A DNA stretch of 64,000 nt from Arboricoccus pini (GTDB lineage: Bacteria > Pseudomonadota > Alphaproteobacteria > Geminicoccales > Geminicoccaceae), in assembly GCF_900187945.1 (NCBI RefSeq), contig NZ_FYEH01000011.1, forward strand, positions 62,001 through 126,000. The letters run 5' to 3'. Made by a program: the position numbers and the translations under genes. The notes under the pieces are model-generated. The model made no database searches. It was not told the DNA's origin and was given only the letters and a program-made list of their open reading frames with translations. Position 1 is the first letter of the stretch; every line of letters starts with the position of its first letter. Shown here piece by piece: positions 35,291 through 44,568 of this stretch.

Positions 35291-36061
35291 TTAGATTGAG
35301 GCGACGGCGAAAAGACGAGGGAAGGGCATGAGGCGACGGCCATCGGTACGAGATGGGTAGGCCTTGTCGATGCGCTGTTGATAGGCCTGACGGAACGCTG
35401 CGCGCCCGTCGTCGTCCAGCGGCTCGAGATAGGGCCGCAGACCAGTGGCGCTGACCCAGTCGACGATCGCCGAGGCATCCGCCATCTGATGGTGATAGAT
35501 GGTCCGCCACACATCGACCGCCTCGGCCCGCGGCGCCATGAGGTCGTAATAGTCGTCAGGCCTTAGGATTTGCAGCCTCGCATGCGCTTCCTCGCCGATC
35601 CGGGCCGCAAAACGCGGCTCGTCCGCCGTCTCACGCATCAGCCGGTGGGTGGGCTCGTCGCGATTATCGGGCACCTGGAAAGCCAGGACGCCGCCCGGTG
35701 CCAGCATCGAGAGGAGACGCGGCAGGAGTGCCTCATGCCCGGGCACCCATTGCAAGGAGGCGTTGGCAAAGATCAGGCTCACCGGCCGGCTCGTCTCCCA
35801 GGTCAGCATGTCCGCCCGCTCGAAGCTGGCGCCGGGAAGCCGGCGGGCAGCTTTTTCCAGCATGGCGGGCGAGCTGTCGACACCAAGGATAGTGGCCGTT
35901 GGATAGCGATTTTGCAGAAGTTCCGTCGAGTTGCCGGGACCACAGCCGAGGTCGACGACGAACGCTGCGTCGTCTAGCGGCACGGCGGCCAGCAGGTCTT
36001 GCGCCGGCCGGGTCCGCTCACGCTCGAAACGAGCATAAAGCTCTGGATTCCAGTCAGCCAT
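35291..36061 (-). CDS. tam: Trans-aconitate 2-methyltransferase
   Basis: 256-aa SAM-dependent methyltransferase that monomethylates trans-aconitate, an aconitase inhibitor. VVDLGCGPGNSTELL is SAM motif I, GVDSSPAMLEKAARRLPG motif II and LIFANASLQWVPGHEALLPRL the family-specific motif; WNPELYARFERERTRPA at the N terminus is diagnostic for Tam. The ATG at 36061 gives exactly this N terminus. It stands alone, preceded by about 370 non-coding bases. Confidence 0.93.
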   Translation of the reverse strand: MADWNPELYARFERERTRPAQDLLAAVPLDDAAFVVDLGCGPGNSTELLQNRYPTATILGVDSSPAMLEKAARRLPGASFERADMLTWETSRPVSLIFANASLQWVPGHEALLPRLLSMLAPGGVLAFQVPDNRDEPTHRLMRETADEPRFAARIGEEAHARLQILRPDDYYDLMAPRAEAVDVWRTIYHHQMADASAIVDWVSATGLRPYLEPLDDDGRAAFRQAYQQRIDKAYPSRTDGRRLMPFPRLFAVASI

Positions 36062-36430
36062 GGCGATGATCCCTGCGGTTGGACTTATCGGATTTGGAGT
36101 TTTTTGCCCGGAAAACGGCGATATGCGCTGCCACCCGGGGCGATCAACCCTCGGCCCCCCTTTTGGGGTTCCGCAATCCCGACTGCGTCCATAGCCGCTC
36201 CTTAGCGGCAGAGTCGGCCGCCTCCCTCCATTTGCTGAATACTTGCAGGTGCACAAGGCCGATGCGGCTCGATTGCAACTTGGCCGAAGCAGATTGAGGA
36301 TTTCTATCTGAGAAATTGGACCGACGTTTCCAATGCTGCACAAAGATTGAAAGCTGGCTGATCGACGCTGCCGGAGCGCAGCGACGCGCTCGCGACAAGG
36401 GCCGATGTCAGGCTCCCTGGTGTCTGGCCC
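36062..36430. other. Intergenic region upstream of tam
   Basis: 369 bases between the tam start and the stop of the next minus-strand gene. It contains a C4-T4-G4 mini-hairpin near 36150 and a lower-GC stretch at about 36290-36350. An 84-codon frame on the minus strand (36144-36398) lacks a ribosome-binding site and any domain; I do not call it. Otherwise I see nothing definite. Confidence 0.5.
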
Positions 36431-37441
36431 TCAAGACGAGCCCGGAGCCACCATCTTGCTGCTGGCGCCGATCTCGCTGACGATCTCATAGGAGCGCAGG
36501 CGGGCGGCGTGATCGTAAATCGCCGAGACGATCATCAACTCGTCGGCGCCCGTCTCGGCGATGAAATGCTCCAGTCCTTCCCGCACTGTTTTGGGCGAGC
36601 CGACGATTGCGTATGTCAGCATGTGCGAGGCCCGCAGCTTCTCCGAGGGCGACCAATATGTCTCGATGTCCTTGATCGGTGGCGGATATTTGCCGGGCCG
36701 ACCGCGATGCAGGTTCGTAAAGGCCTGCTGTATCGTCGTGAAGAGAAAGCGCGCTTCCTCGTCGGTATCGGCGGCCACGATGTTGACGCCCGCCATCACA
36801 TGCGGGCGCGCCAGCTGCTCGCTCGGCTGGAAACGCTGGCGATAGAGGGCCAGAGCGGTCGCGAGGGCGTCGGGTGCGAAATGCGAGGCAAAGGCGTAGG
36901 GCAGGCCGAGAGCGGCTGCGAGCTGGGCGCCGTAATGGCTGGAGCCCAGGATCCAGATCGGCACATTGAGGCCGCCGCCCGGCACGGCCTGGATTCGCTG
37001 GCCGGGTTGCACCGGTGCTAGAAAGGCCTGGAGCTCCTGGACGTCGTGAGGAAAGCTGTCGGCCGAGTTGGGATCGCGCCTGAGGGCGCGCAACGTGGCC
37101 TGATCGGTGCCGGGCGCCCGGCCGAGGCCGAGATCGATCCGCCCCGGATACAGAGTTTCGAGCGTACCGAACTGCTCGGCAATGAGCATGGGCGCGTGGT
37201 TGGGCAGCATGATGCCACCGGCACCGACGCGGATCGTTTTGGTCCCACCGGCGATATAGCCGATCACGACCGAGGTGGCGGCGCTGGCAATGCCCGGCAT
37301 GTTATGATGCTCGGCCACCCAGTATCGATGATAGCCCCATCGCTCGGCATGCTGGGCCAGATCCAGCGAATGCCGCAGCGCATCGCCGGGGGAGTGACCC
37401 TCCGGGACGAATGAGAGATCGAGAACCGAGAGAGGGATCAT
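36431..37441 (-). CDS. LLM-class flavin-dependent oxidoreductase (MsnO8/YhbW-like)
   Basis: 336-aa luciferase-like monooxygenase. [21 protein letters not shown] starts the barrel in the manner of the LuxA-like subgroup, and [45 protein letters not shown] and [14 protein letters not shown] are the flavin-binding signatures; [17 protein letters not shown] is the usual C-terminal motif. FMNH2 or F420 dependence and substrate are unknown, although an F420-type enzyme is unlikely here. The ATG at 37441 gives the family N terminus. It is divergent from an Old Yellow Enzyme gene. Confidence 0.9.
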   Translation of the reverse strand: MIPLSVLDLSFVPEGHSPGDALRHSLDLAQHAERWGYHRYWVAEHHNMPGIASAATSVVIGYIAGGTKTIRVGAGGIMLPNHAPMLIAEQFGTLETLYPGRIDLGLGRAPGTDQATLRALRRDPNSADSFPHDVQELQAFLAPVQPGQRIQAVPGGGLNVPIWILGSSHYGAQLAAALGLPYAFASHFAPDALATALALYRQRFQPSEQLARPHVMAGVNIVAADTDEEARFLFTTIQQAFTNLHRGRPGKYPPPIKDIETYWSPSEKLRASHMLTYAIVGSPKTVREGLEHFIAETGADELMIVSAIYDHAARLRSYEIVSEIGASSKMVAPGSS

Positions 37442-37561
37442 AAAATCTGTCCGGTTGGGTGCACCGCCCGCGGGCACCATGGCCTTTTGCCGCATATGGC
37501 TCGACCGCGGCCTGCTTCAATTGTCGTTCAACTCTTGCGGTCGGCCCAGGGGCACCATAAG

Positions 37562-37610
37562 TTCGATAAACGTCGAACATCGACGAAAATGATCCGGCGT
37601 CAATTGCCGG
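37562..37610. promoter_or_regulatory. Two inverted repeats between divergent oxidoreductase genes
   Basis: TTCGA-N6-TCGAA (37562-37577) and CCGGC-N7-GCCGG (37594-37610) lie 30-80 bases upstream of the Old Yellow Enzyme start and about 120-170 bases upstream of the luciferase-like gene. Their placement suits regulator binding to the shared promoter region; the regulator is unknown, with the ArsR protein just downstream one candidate. Confidence 0.35.
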
Positions 37611-37639
37611 TCCATCATTACCTTGAACGAGACCGCAGC

Positions 37640-38704
37640 ATGCCCAGCCTTTTCGATCCTCTTCGCCTCGGTGACCTTGAGATTCCAAACCGTATCGTCA
37701 TGGCTCCGCTGACGCGCCTGCGGTCCGACGATACGGTCCATGTGCCGACGCCCCTCATGGTCGAGTATTACTGCCAGCGCGCCAGCGCTGGTCTCATTCT
37801 GACCGAAGCCACGCCCGTGACCCCCCAGGGTATTGGCTATCCACGCGTGCCCGGCATCTGGAGCGACGCCCAGGTCGAGGGCTGGAAGGCGATCACGCAG
37901 GCCGTCCACGCGGCCGGCGGCAGGATCTTCATGCAGCTCTGGCATGTGGGCCGCATTTCCGATCCGATCTACTTGAACGGCGAATCGCCGGTGGCGCCCA
38001 GCGCCATCCGCCCGGCCGGGACCGTGAGCCTAGTGCGACCACAAAAGGAATACGTGACGCCCCGCGCGCTTGAGAGCCACGAAATTCCAGGCATCGTCGC
38101 CGCCTACAAGCAGGGCGCCAACAACGCCAAGCGGGCGGGCTTCGACGGCGTGGAGATCCACGGTGCCAATGGTTATCTACTGGACCAGTTCCTGCAGGAC
38201 GGAACAAACAAGCGAACCGATGCCTATGGAGGCCCGATTGAGAATCGGGCCCGGCTGATGCTCGAAGTCACGGACGCGGCGATCGACGTCTGGGGTGCTG
38301 GTCGCGTCGGCATGCATTTGGCGCCGCGTCGCGACAGCCATGACATGAGCGATTCCAATCCTGAGGGCACATTCGGCTACGTGGCCGAGCAGCTCAAGCA
38401 GCGGAAGATCGCCTTCATCTGCGCGCGCGAAGCGGAGGGGCCGGACAGCCTCGGGCCAAAGCTGAAGCGGATCTTCGGCGGGCCCTATATCGCCAATGAA
38501 AGCTTCACCTTCGAAGCGGCGCAGGCGAGCCTCGCGCGTGGCGACGCCGATGCCGTCGCGTTCGGCAAGCTCTTCATCGCCAATCCCGACCTCGTGGCCC
38601 GCTTCGCCCAGCGCGCTCCTTTGAATACGCCCGATCCCACCACCTTCTACAGCCACGACAAAATCGGCTATATAGACTATCCAAGCCTGCCCGTCGCCGC
38701 CTGA
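37640..38704 (+). CDS. Old Yellow Enzyme-family alkene reductase (NemA-like)
   Basis: 354-aa FMN enzyme. LFDPLRLGDLEIPNRIVMAPL is the flavin-binding N terminus, GRIFMQLWHVGRIS the central motif, and GFDGVEIHGANGYLLDQFL the catalytic His-x-x-Asn pair (here HGAN); KRTDAYGGPIENRARL and AVAFGKLFIANPDL follow. The family reduces alpha,beta-unsaturated carbonyls, maleimides and nitro compounds with NADPH. The ATG at 37640 was chosen over in-frame codons upstream because it starts the conserved N terminus. It precedes an ArsR regulator by 46 bases, perhaps as one operon. Confidence 0.9.
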   Translation: MPSLFDPLRLGDLEIPNRIVMAPLTRLRSDDTVHVPTPLMVEYYCQRASAGLILTEATPVTPQGIGYPRVPGIWSDAQVEGWKAITQAVHAAGGRIFMQLWHVGRISDPIYLNGESPVAPSAIRPAGTVSLVRPQKEYVTPRALESHEIPGIVAAYKQGANNAKRAGFDGVEIHGANGYLLDQFLQDGTNKRTDAYGGPIENRARLMLEVTDAAIDVWGAGRVGMHLAPRRDSHDMSDSNPEGTFGYVAEQLKQRKIAFICAREAEGPDSLGPKLKRIFGGPYIANESFTFEAAQASLARGDADAVAFGKLFIANPDLVARFAQRAPLNTPDPTTFYSHDKIGYIDYPSLPVAA

Positions 38705-38728
38705 GGCTAGGGCAAAACCGACCGTCGC

Positions 38729-38745
38729 CAATCGAGCCCCGATTG
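38729..38745. promoter_or_regulatory. Candidate ArsR operator
   Basis: CAATCG-AGCCC-CGATTG is a perfect 6-base inverted repeat with a 5-base spacer, ending five bases before the ArsR start codon. It is suited to a small winged-helix dimer and would allow autorepression, but could also fold over the ribosome-binding site in the mRNA. Confidence 0.45.
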
Positions 38746-38750
38746 ATCTC

Positions 38751-39122
38751 ATGCCGCCAGCAACCCATTGCCGCCAGCTCGTCTGTCCTGCTGCCGAGGA
38801 CACGTCGTTGCCGGCCGTGCTGGCGGCCCTCTCGGACCCGACCCGGCTGGCTCTCGTCATGGTCCTGGCAGAGCATGGCGAACAGCCTTGGGGCGATTTC
38901 GACCTCAGAATCGGCAAATCGACATTTAGCCATCACGTAAAGGTATTGCGGGAGGCGGGCCTCCTGCATCATCGCCGCGAGGGCACGCGCTGCTGGATTT
39001 CGCTGCGCCGCGACCTGAAGAGCGGCTATGGCGAGGTTCTGGCCATGCTGCTCAAGCTTGCGGCCGACGATCCGCTCGTGGCGGAGCTAGCCGCCACCGC
39101 TCGCCTGCCATTGCCGGCCTGA
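38751..39122 (+). CDS. ArsR-family winged-helix regulator
   Basis: 123 aa. LPAVLAALSDPTRLALVMVLAEHG is the family opening, and STFSHHVKVLREAGLLHHRREG the recognition helix with its wing; TRCWISLRRDLKSGYGEVLAML closes the dimerisation helix. No CxC metal motif is seen in the recognition helix, so it is probably not a classic arsenic or metal sensor; related members sense redox or organic ligands. It follows the Old Yellow Enzyme gene and has an inverted repeat at its start. Confidence 0.9.
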   Translation: MPPATHCRQLVCPAAEDTSLPAVLAALSDPTRLALVMVLAEHGEQPWGDFDLRIGKSTFSHHVKVLREAGLLHHRREGTRCWISLRRDLKSGYGEVLAMLLKLAADDPLVAELAATARLPLPA

Positions 39123-39124
39123 GA

Positions 39125-39640
39125 TTGCCAAGCCCGTCGCGATGGATCGCAGCGGCTGAACCCGCGATCTCCCGCGCCGATCTCGTGCGCGGGACCGGAT
39201 GGCTGGGCACCGCCGCGGCCCTGACGGCACTCGCAGCTTGCGCCACGCGCGGGCCTGGAAGCGCGGCCAGCACGCTCGAATGCGCGCCTTATGCGCGACG
39301 CGTCACCGGCGTCGCGCTTTACGGCGATGGCGCCGATTGGTGGACGCAGGCAGCCGGACACTATCGCCGCACGAAAGAGCCGGCGAAAGGCGCCATCATC
39401 GTCTTTGCCCGCACATCGAGGCTCGTGCATGGCCATGTCTCGGTCGTGGAGAGCCTGATCAGCGAGCGACGAATCACCGTCCGGCATGCCAACTGGGTGC
39501 CCGGCCGTATCACCACAGCGCAGCCGGTCGTCGACGTCTCGCCCGGCAATGACTGGTCGCGAGTCCGCGTCTGGTGGCAGCCGACCGACAGCCTCGGCAT
39601 CACGGTCTACCCGGTGCTGGGCTTCATCTTGCCAGCATGA
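39125..39640 (+). CDS. CHAP-domain lipoprotein, putative peptidoglycan amidase
   Basis: 171 aa from a TTG two bases after the ArsR stop. An N-terminal signal region (GTGWLGTAAALTALAAC) ends in the lipobox LAAC. The mature part is a CHAP (NlpC/P60-like) domain: STLECAPYARRVTG carries the catalytic Cys, RLVHGHVSVVE the His and VRHANWVPGRI the Asn. CHAP enzymes cut peptide cross-links in peptidoglycan; this one would sit in the periplasm, anchored to a membrane. No ATG is available in frame. Function in the ArsR neighbourhood is unclear. Confidence 0.8.
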   Translation: MPSPSRWIAAAEPAISRADLVRGTGWLGTAAALTALAACATRGPGSAASTLECAPYARRVTGVALYGDGADWWTQAAGHYRRTKEPAKGAIIVFARTSRLVHGHVSVVESLISERRITVRHANWVPGRITTAQPVVDVSPGNDWSRVRVWWQPTDSLGITVYPVLGFILPA

Positions 39641-39646
39641 ACGAGG

Positions 39647-40069
39647 TCAGCCGAGGCAGGCCTCGAGCGCCAGTTCATAGGAGCGCGCGCCAAAGCCGGC
39701 GATCACCCCTTTGGCCACGGCACTGATATAGGAATGGTGCCGGAAGGCCTCGCGCGCAAAAGTGTTGGAGAGATGCAGCTCGATCACCTCCGCGCCGACG
39801 GCCTTGATTGCGTCATGAAGGGCGATCGAGGTGTGGGTATAGGCAGCGGCATTGAGGACGATCTTCTGGCCGGCCAGGCCCGCTTCCTGGATCCAGGTCA
39901 CGAGATCGCCCTCATGGTTGGATTGGCGAAAGACAATCGCGGCCCGGCCATCGGCGCGACGGCGCAGGCTGGCCTCGATGTCGGCCAGCGTGGTGGCGCC
40001 ATAGATGGCAGGCTCGCGCGTGCCCAGGAGATTGAGGTTCGGACCGTTCAAGAAAACGATGGTCTGCAT
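39647..40069 (-). CDS. aroQ: 3-dehydroquinate dehydratase, type II
   Basis: Third step of the shikimate pathway. 140 aa, dodecameric type II enzyme. [19 protein letters not shown] includes the catalytic Arg and Tyr, [16 protein letters not shown] the substrate loop, [17 protein letters not shown] the active-site Asn and His, and [18 protein letters not shown] the remaining contacts. The ATG at 40069 starts the family N terminus. It is convergent with the CHAP gene by six bases and on the same strand as folD. Confidence 0.95.
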   Translation of the reverse strand: MQTIVFLNGPNLNLLGTREPAIYGATTLADIEASLRRRADGRAAIVFRQSNHEGDLVTWIQEAGLAGQKIVLNAAAYTHTSIALHDAIKAVGAEVIELHLSNTFAREAFRHHSYISAVAKGVIAGFGARSYELALEACLG

Positions 40070-40151
40070 ACGCGCTGCTTCCTTCCGCTCAAGTACAGAT
40101 AGCGCGGTTTGAGATCTCAGAGAAATCACCGAGCGCCGTCAGGGCCGGAGT

Positions 40152-41021
40152 TCAGCCGATCTGAACGCGCGCTGCCTTCAAGGTGTTCTGCAAAAGACAG
40201 GCGATCGTCATCGGCCCGACGCCGCCCGGTACCGGCGTAATATGCCCAGCCACCGCCAAGGCTTCCTCGAAATCGACGTCGCCCACGATCTTGCCCTTGC
40301 CGCCGTCCACGGCCGGCAGGCGGTTGATGCCGACATCGATGACTGTGGCACCCGGCTTGATCCAATCGCCCTTGACCATGCGCGGACGGCCGACCGCAGC
40401 CACCAGGATGTCGGCCCGACGGCATTCGCCCGGCAGATCCCTGGTGCGCGAATGGGCGATCGTCACGGTGCAACTCTCGGCCAGCAGCAGCTGTGCCATG
40501 GGTTTGCCGACGATGTTGGAGCGACCGAGCACTAAAGCCCGCATGCCCGCGAGATCGCCGTGGATCGACTTCAGCAATTGCAGGCACCCGGACGGCGTGC
40601 AGGGGACAAGGGCACTCTGCCCGGTGGCAAGGCGGCCGGCGTTGATGACATGAAACCCGTCGACATCCTTTTCCGGCGCGATCGCATCCAGGACGGCGGC
40701 ATCGTCGATATGCGGTGGCAAGGGGAGCTGCACCAGGATGCCATGCACCTCCGGCGCAGAGTTCAGGCGGCGGATCAGGGCCAGAAGGTCGGCCTCGCTC
40801 GTCGCCTCTTCCAGCCGGTGCTCGTAAGAGCGCATGCCGATCTCGACCGTGCGCCTGGCCTTGCTGCCCACATAGATCTGGCTGGCCGGATCATGGCCGA
40901 CGACGACCACGGCCAGGCCCGGCACAAGGTCATGTTCCTTCTTGAAAGCACGAACATCATCTTCGAGCGCTCGCAACAGCCCGTCGGCAAACGCCTTGCC
41001 GTCGATCACCTCTGCGCTCAT
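40152..41021 (-). CDS. folD: Methylenetetrahydrofolate dehydrogenase / cyclohydrolase FolD
   Basis: Bifunctional cytosolic enzyme interconverting 5,10-methylene-, methenyl- and 10-formyl-tetrahydrofolate with NADP+. 289 aa. [16 protein letters not shown] holds the catalytic Tyr and Lys; [35 protein letters not shown] (cofactor binding) and [17 protein letters not shown] are signature motifs. The ATG at 41021 follows GGGAGAAGGG. It lies 75 bases after soxG on the same strand, and FolD would process the methylene-THF that sarcosine oxidase produces, so the link is probably functional. Confidence 0.96.
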   Translation of the reverse strand: MSAEVIDGKAFADGLLRALEDDVRAFKKEHDLVPGLAVVVVGHDPASQIYVGSKARRTVEIGMRSYEHRLEEATSEADLLALIRRLNSAPEVHGILVQLPLPPHIDDAAVLDAIAPEKDVDGFHVINAGRLATGQSALVPCTPSGCLQLLKSIHGDLAGMRALVLGRSNIVGKPMAQLLLAESCTVTIAHSRTRDLPGECRRADILVAAVGRPRMVKGDWIKPGATVIDVGINRLPAVDGGKGKIVGDVDFEEALAVAGHITPVPGGVGPMTIACLLQNTLKAARVQIG

Positions 41022-41096
41022 GAACCCTTCTCCCGGAGCCTTGCCTGCATGTCCTCTTAGCGCATGCCACGAACGATGCGCCAAGGAACAGGGGCG

Positions 41097-41675
41097 TCAT
41101 GTCGCGTCGATGCCATCCGGGCCGGCCGTTTCCTTCAGCCAGGCAAGGAAGGAACGATAATAGCTGCGGGTCACCGCGAGCTCGAGACGGTCAGCGTCGG
41201 TCAGCCAGAGAACGACATTGATCCCGGCGATGGCTGTCACCGCCGCATCGCCCGGTGCGAGGCGCTCGACGTCGATCGCTGCGCCCGAGGCCAGTACCCG
41301 CCGCCAGCCGCCGCCGGTCAGCGACAGACACACATAGGCGCTGTCCATGTCGAGGATCGAGGCGCCCTCGCCCAATTGGCGGGCGAGGGCCGTCTGATCG
41401 ATCCCGCCCAGAATAAGCCACTTGCCGGGCGCGATCGCTACCCGGTCGACCCCATCGATACGGCTTGCCCGCGCGACCCGCAGGCCCAACTGCGCCGCGA
41501 CGATTTGGGCGGCATTCGCGGCCGCCATGACGAGCAAGATGGCCTCGTCGCGAATCTCGACATGCAGCAGTCCGGCTTTCGGCGCGGTTTCAAGCCCGGT
41601 TTCAAGCAAGGACGCGGCTCCCTTCAGGGTCGACGAAGACGGGCGCGACGATCCGGGCCAGGGCATCGCCGTCAC
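41097..41675 (-). CDS. soxG: Sarcosine oxidase gamma subunit SoxG
   Basis: Small subunit of heterotetrameric sarcosine oxidase; structurally related to the THF-binding T-protein fold. Recognisable parts are KAGLLHVEIRDEAILLVMAA, RIDGVDRVAIAPGKWLILG, ASILDMDSAYVCLSLTGGGW and VLWLTDADRLELAVTRSYYRSFLAWL. The 5' end overlaps soxA. The start is uncertain: ATGs at 41675 or 41666 give about 190 aa with a 74-base overlap, whereas a TTG at 41609 spanning the soxA stop gives 170 aa and a more typical arrangement. Last of soxB-D-A-G. Confidence 0.88.
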   Translation of the reverse strand: MTAMPWPGSSRPSSSTLKGAASLLETGLETAPKAGLLHVEIRDEAILLVMAAANAAQIVAAQLGLRVARASRIDGVDRVAIAPGKWLILGGIDQTALARQLGEGASILDMDSAYVCLSLTGGGWRRVLASGAAIDVERLAPGDAAVTAIAGINVVLWLTDADRLELAVTRSYYRSFLAWLKETAGPDGIDAT

Positions 41676-44568
41676 GCAGGGGGTCGACGACGCGGATGGT
41701 CTGGCCCAATCGCTCGGGCCCCCCGGACAGAAGCGCCAGGGCGATGGGATGGCCCAGCGTCGGCGAATACGCGGCCGAGGTCACATAACCCTGGTCGACG
41801 GAAGCTGCCGGGCGCTCTCCCTCTGGTACCAGATGCGCGCCGACCGGCAGCTTGGCCCTGCCATCCAGCGGCACGAGACCGACCAGCCGCATCCGGTGCA
41901 AATCGTTGAGTGCCGGCCTTGCGGCCATCACCCGGCCGATAAAATCCTTCTTCCGTGACAGCAGGCGGCCGAGGCCGAGGTCGAAGGCGGTGGTCCGTCC
42001 GTTTAGCTCGGCACCGCCGACATGACCCTTTTCGATCCGCATCACGCCCAGCGCCTCGCTGCCATAGGCAGAGCCGCCCAGCGTTTCGGCCGCATGCACG
42101 AGCGAGCGCCAAAGCGCCGCGCCGAACCGCGCCGGGACGGCCAGCTCGAAGGCAAGCTCGCCCGAGAAGGAAAGCCGGAAGAGCCGGCCGCGCACGCCGC
42201 CTATCTCGATGGGGCGGCAGCCCATATGGGGCAGGTCGCCATTCTCGAGCGGGGTCGACGGCAGGATGCCTGAGAGCAACGCGCGCGCTTTGGGGCCGGC
42301 AACAGCGAATTGCGCCCATTGCTCGGTGACCGAGGCCATGCGGACATCGAGTTGCGGCCAGAGCACCTGATGGCAATATTCCAGATGCATCATGACGTTG
42401 GCGGCATTGGCCGTCGTTGTCGAGACGAGATAATCCGTATCGCCCAGCCGCGCCGCCGTACCGTCATCCATGACAAACCCGTCCTCGCGCAGCATGAGCC
42501 CATAGCGGACCTTGCCGACCGCGAGGCCGGAAAAGCCGTTCACATAGACCTTGTCGAGAAAGATGCCGGCATCCGGGCCGAGGACGGCGATCTTGCCCAG
42601 AGTGGAGACGTCGGCGACGCCAACGTGAGCGCGCACGGTCAGGACTTCGCGATCGACCGCCTGACGCCAGTTCGTCTCGCCGGGCCGCGCGAAATACTGC
42701 GCCCGCTTCCAGAGGCCGGCGTCCATGAAGGGTGCGGCGGCGGCCGCGGCCCAGTCGTGGCTGGCGGTCAGGCGCGTCGGGCGGAACTGCCGACCACGAT
42801 GCCGGCCGGCAAGCGCGCCGATCGCTACCGGCACCTGCGGCGGCCGCGCCCGCGTCGTGCCCAGGCCGGCCGGGCCGACTTTTTCGAGATCGGCCATGAT
42901 CGCCTGGCCCAGGATCGCCATCGACTTGCCCTGGTCGGTTGCCATGCCCAGCGTCGTATAGCGCTTGAGATGCTCAACAGCCTTGAAGCCCTCGCGATGC
43001 GCCAGTTCCACGTCCTTAACGGTCACGTCGTGCTGCAGGTCGACAAAAGCCTTGCCCGAAGCACCCTCGACCCGCCAGAGCGGAGTCGTGCGAGCGGGAT
43101 CGTCGCTGGCGATCGGCATGTCGAAGGCCGGCACCCGCCTCTCCAGTTCGCCCAGGACGGCCAGGGCCGCCTCGACCCCGCCCCTGAAGGCCTCACCCAG
43201 GCCAAAGGCGCCAGCGGCGGCACCGGCTACCCGCATCCAGGATGGCGTCTTTCCCGGCAAGAACGCCGCCGCCGTCTCGGACCATTCGGGCTTGCCGCCC
43301 AGATGCGTCGAGAGACCCAGATTGCTGTTCCACCCGCCGCTTACCGCCAACGCCTCAATGGGTAGCCAAGTGGTGCCGCGCGCGCTCCTGAGATAGGCGC
43401 CGTTCAGGCCCGTGGCACCGGTGGCGTCCTCCACCCTGGCCCCCAGCTCCACGCGCAGGCCCAGACGGCGGCCGCGCTCGACGAGGTCGGCGGCGACATC
43501 GGCCCGCGCATCGGCGAGGAACGGCACCTCGATGCCGGCTGCGGCAAGGTCGAAGGCGGTCTTCCAGCCATCGTCGCTGGAGGTGAAGACGGCGATACGC
43601 GATGCGGCCGCCACGCCGAAGCGATGCAGATAGGTCCGCACGGCCGAGGCCAGCATGACGCCCGGCCGGTCATTGCCGCCAAAGGCGATCCCGCGTTCGA
43701 TACCGCCGGTTGCGAGAACGGCGCGGGCGGCGACGATCTGCCAATAACGCTGGCGCACCTGTCCCGGCTCCGGCTCGGGAAGGTGGTCGGCGACTTTCTC
43801 GATCGCGCCGAACGTGCCGTCGTCATAGGCGCCAAAGACGGCTGTGCGCTTGAGGATGCGGACATTGGGTAGGGTCTCGAGCTCCGCCTCGACCCGCCGC
43901 GCCCAGAGATGGGCCGGCGCATCGTCGATCAGGAAGGCTTCGGCCAGCAGTCGGCCACCCAGGAGGAAATCCTCCTCGGCCAGAATAACCCGGGCTCCGG
44001 ATCTGGCGGCCAGAAGGGCGGCAATCAAGCCGGCAGGTCCCGCGCCGACGACCAGAAGGTCGGCATGCGCATAGCATTTCTCGTAGCTGTCCGGGTCCGG
44101 CAGGCCACTGGCCCGGCCGAGGCCGGCAGCCCGACGGATCGCGGGCTCGTAGAGCTTCTCCCAGAAATGGCGCGGCCACATGAAGGTCTTGTAGTAGAAA
44201 CCAGCCGCCAGCAACGGGGAGGCTAGTTGGTTGACCGCCATCAGATCGAGGCCAAGCGACGGCCAGCGATTCTGGCTCCGCGCCGAAAGACCGTCAAAAA
44301 GCTCGACCGTCGTCGCCTTGGTGTTGGGCTCAAGCCGCGCGCCTTCGCGGAGCTCGACCAGGGCGTTCGGCTCCTCTGGCCCGGCCGTGACGATGCCGCG
44401 CGCCCGGTGATATTTGAACGAGCGCCCAACTACCCGCACGCCATTGGCGAGGAGGGCCGCTGCCAGCGTATCGCCCGCCACGCCCTGCAGGGGAAGACCG
44501 TCAAATTGGAAATCGAGCTTCTGTGCCGGGTCGATGCCGGTGCCCGGACGGCGCTGCCGCGGCATCAC
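41602..44568 (-). CDS. soxA: Sarcosine oxidase alpha subunit SoxA
   Basis: 988 aa. An N-terminal 2Fe-2S-ferredoxin-like region (LDFQFDGLPLQGVAGDTLAAA, VGRSFKYHRARGIVTAGPEE) is followed by an NAD(P)/FAD-type Rossmann region (LLVVGAGPAGLIAALLAARSGA) and, in the C-terminal 380 residues, an aminomethyltransferase (T-protein) domain (NWRQAVDREVLTVRAHVGVADVS in two parts, SGELAFELAVPARFG, GSEALGVMRIEKGHVGGAE). The last domain binds tetrahydrofolate and takes up the methyl carbon of sarcosine. Starts in a four-base overlap with soxD. Confidence 0.95.
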   Translation of the reverse strand: MMPRQRRPGTGIDPAQKLDFQFDGLPLQGVAGDTLAAALLANGVRVVGRSFKYHRARGIVTAGPEEPNALVELREGARLEPNTKATTVELFDGLSARSQNRWPSLGLDLMAVNQLASPLLAAGFYYKTFMWPRHFWEKLYEPAIRRAAGLGRASGLPDPDSYEKCYAHADLLVVGAGPAGLIAALLAARSGARVILAEEDFLLGGRLLAEAFLIDDAPAHLWARRVEAELETLPNVRILKRTAVFGAYDDGTFGAIEKVADHLPEPEPGQVRQRYWQIVAARAVLATGGIERGIAFGGNDRPGVMLASAVRTYLHRFGVAAASRIAVFTSSDDGWKTAFDLAAAGIEVPFLADARADVAADLVERGRRLGLRVELGARVEDATGATGLNGAYLRSARGTTWLPIEALAVSGGWNSNLGLSTHLGGKPEWSETAAAFLPGKTPSWMRVAGAAAGAFGLGEAFRGGVEAALAVLGELERRVPAFDMPIASDDPARTTPLWRVEGASGKAFVDLQHDVTVKDVELAHREGFKAVEHLKRYTTLGMATDQGKSMAILGQAIMADLEKVGPAGLGTTRARPPQVPVAIGALAGRHRGRQFRPTRLTASHDWAAAAAAPFMDAGLWKRAQYFARPGETNWRQAVDREVLTVRAHVGVADVSTLGKIAVLGPDAGIFLDKVYVNGFSGLAVGKVRYGLMLREDGFVMDDGTAARLGDTDYLVSTTTANAANVMMHLEYCHQVLWPQLDVRMASVTEQWAQFAVAGPKARALLSGILPSTPLENGDLPHMGCRPIEIGGVRGRLFRLSFSGELAFELAVPARFGAALWRSLVHAAETLGGSAYGSEALGVMRIEKGHVGGAELNGRTTAFDLGLGRLLSRKKDFIGRVMAARPALNDLHRMRLVGLVPLDGRAKLPVGAHLVPEGERPAASVDQGYVTSAAYSPTLGHPIALALLSGGPERLGQTIRVVDPLRDGDALARIVAPVFVDPEGSRVLA

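Noticed and set aside
36144-36398. 84-codon minus-strand frame upstream of tam
   Set aside because: No ribosome-binding site, no recognised domain, and it would occupy the tam promoter region.
41602-41675. Frameshift between soxA and soxG
   Set aside because: Both proteins are complete in their own frames; the overlap disappears if soxG starts at the TTG at 41609.
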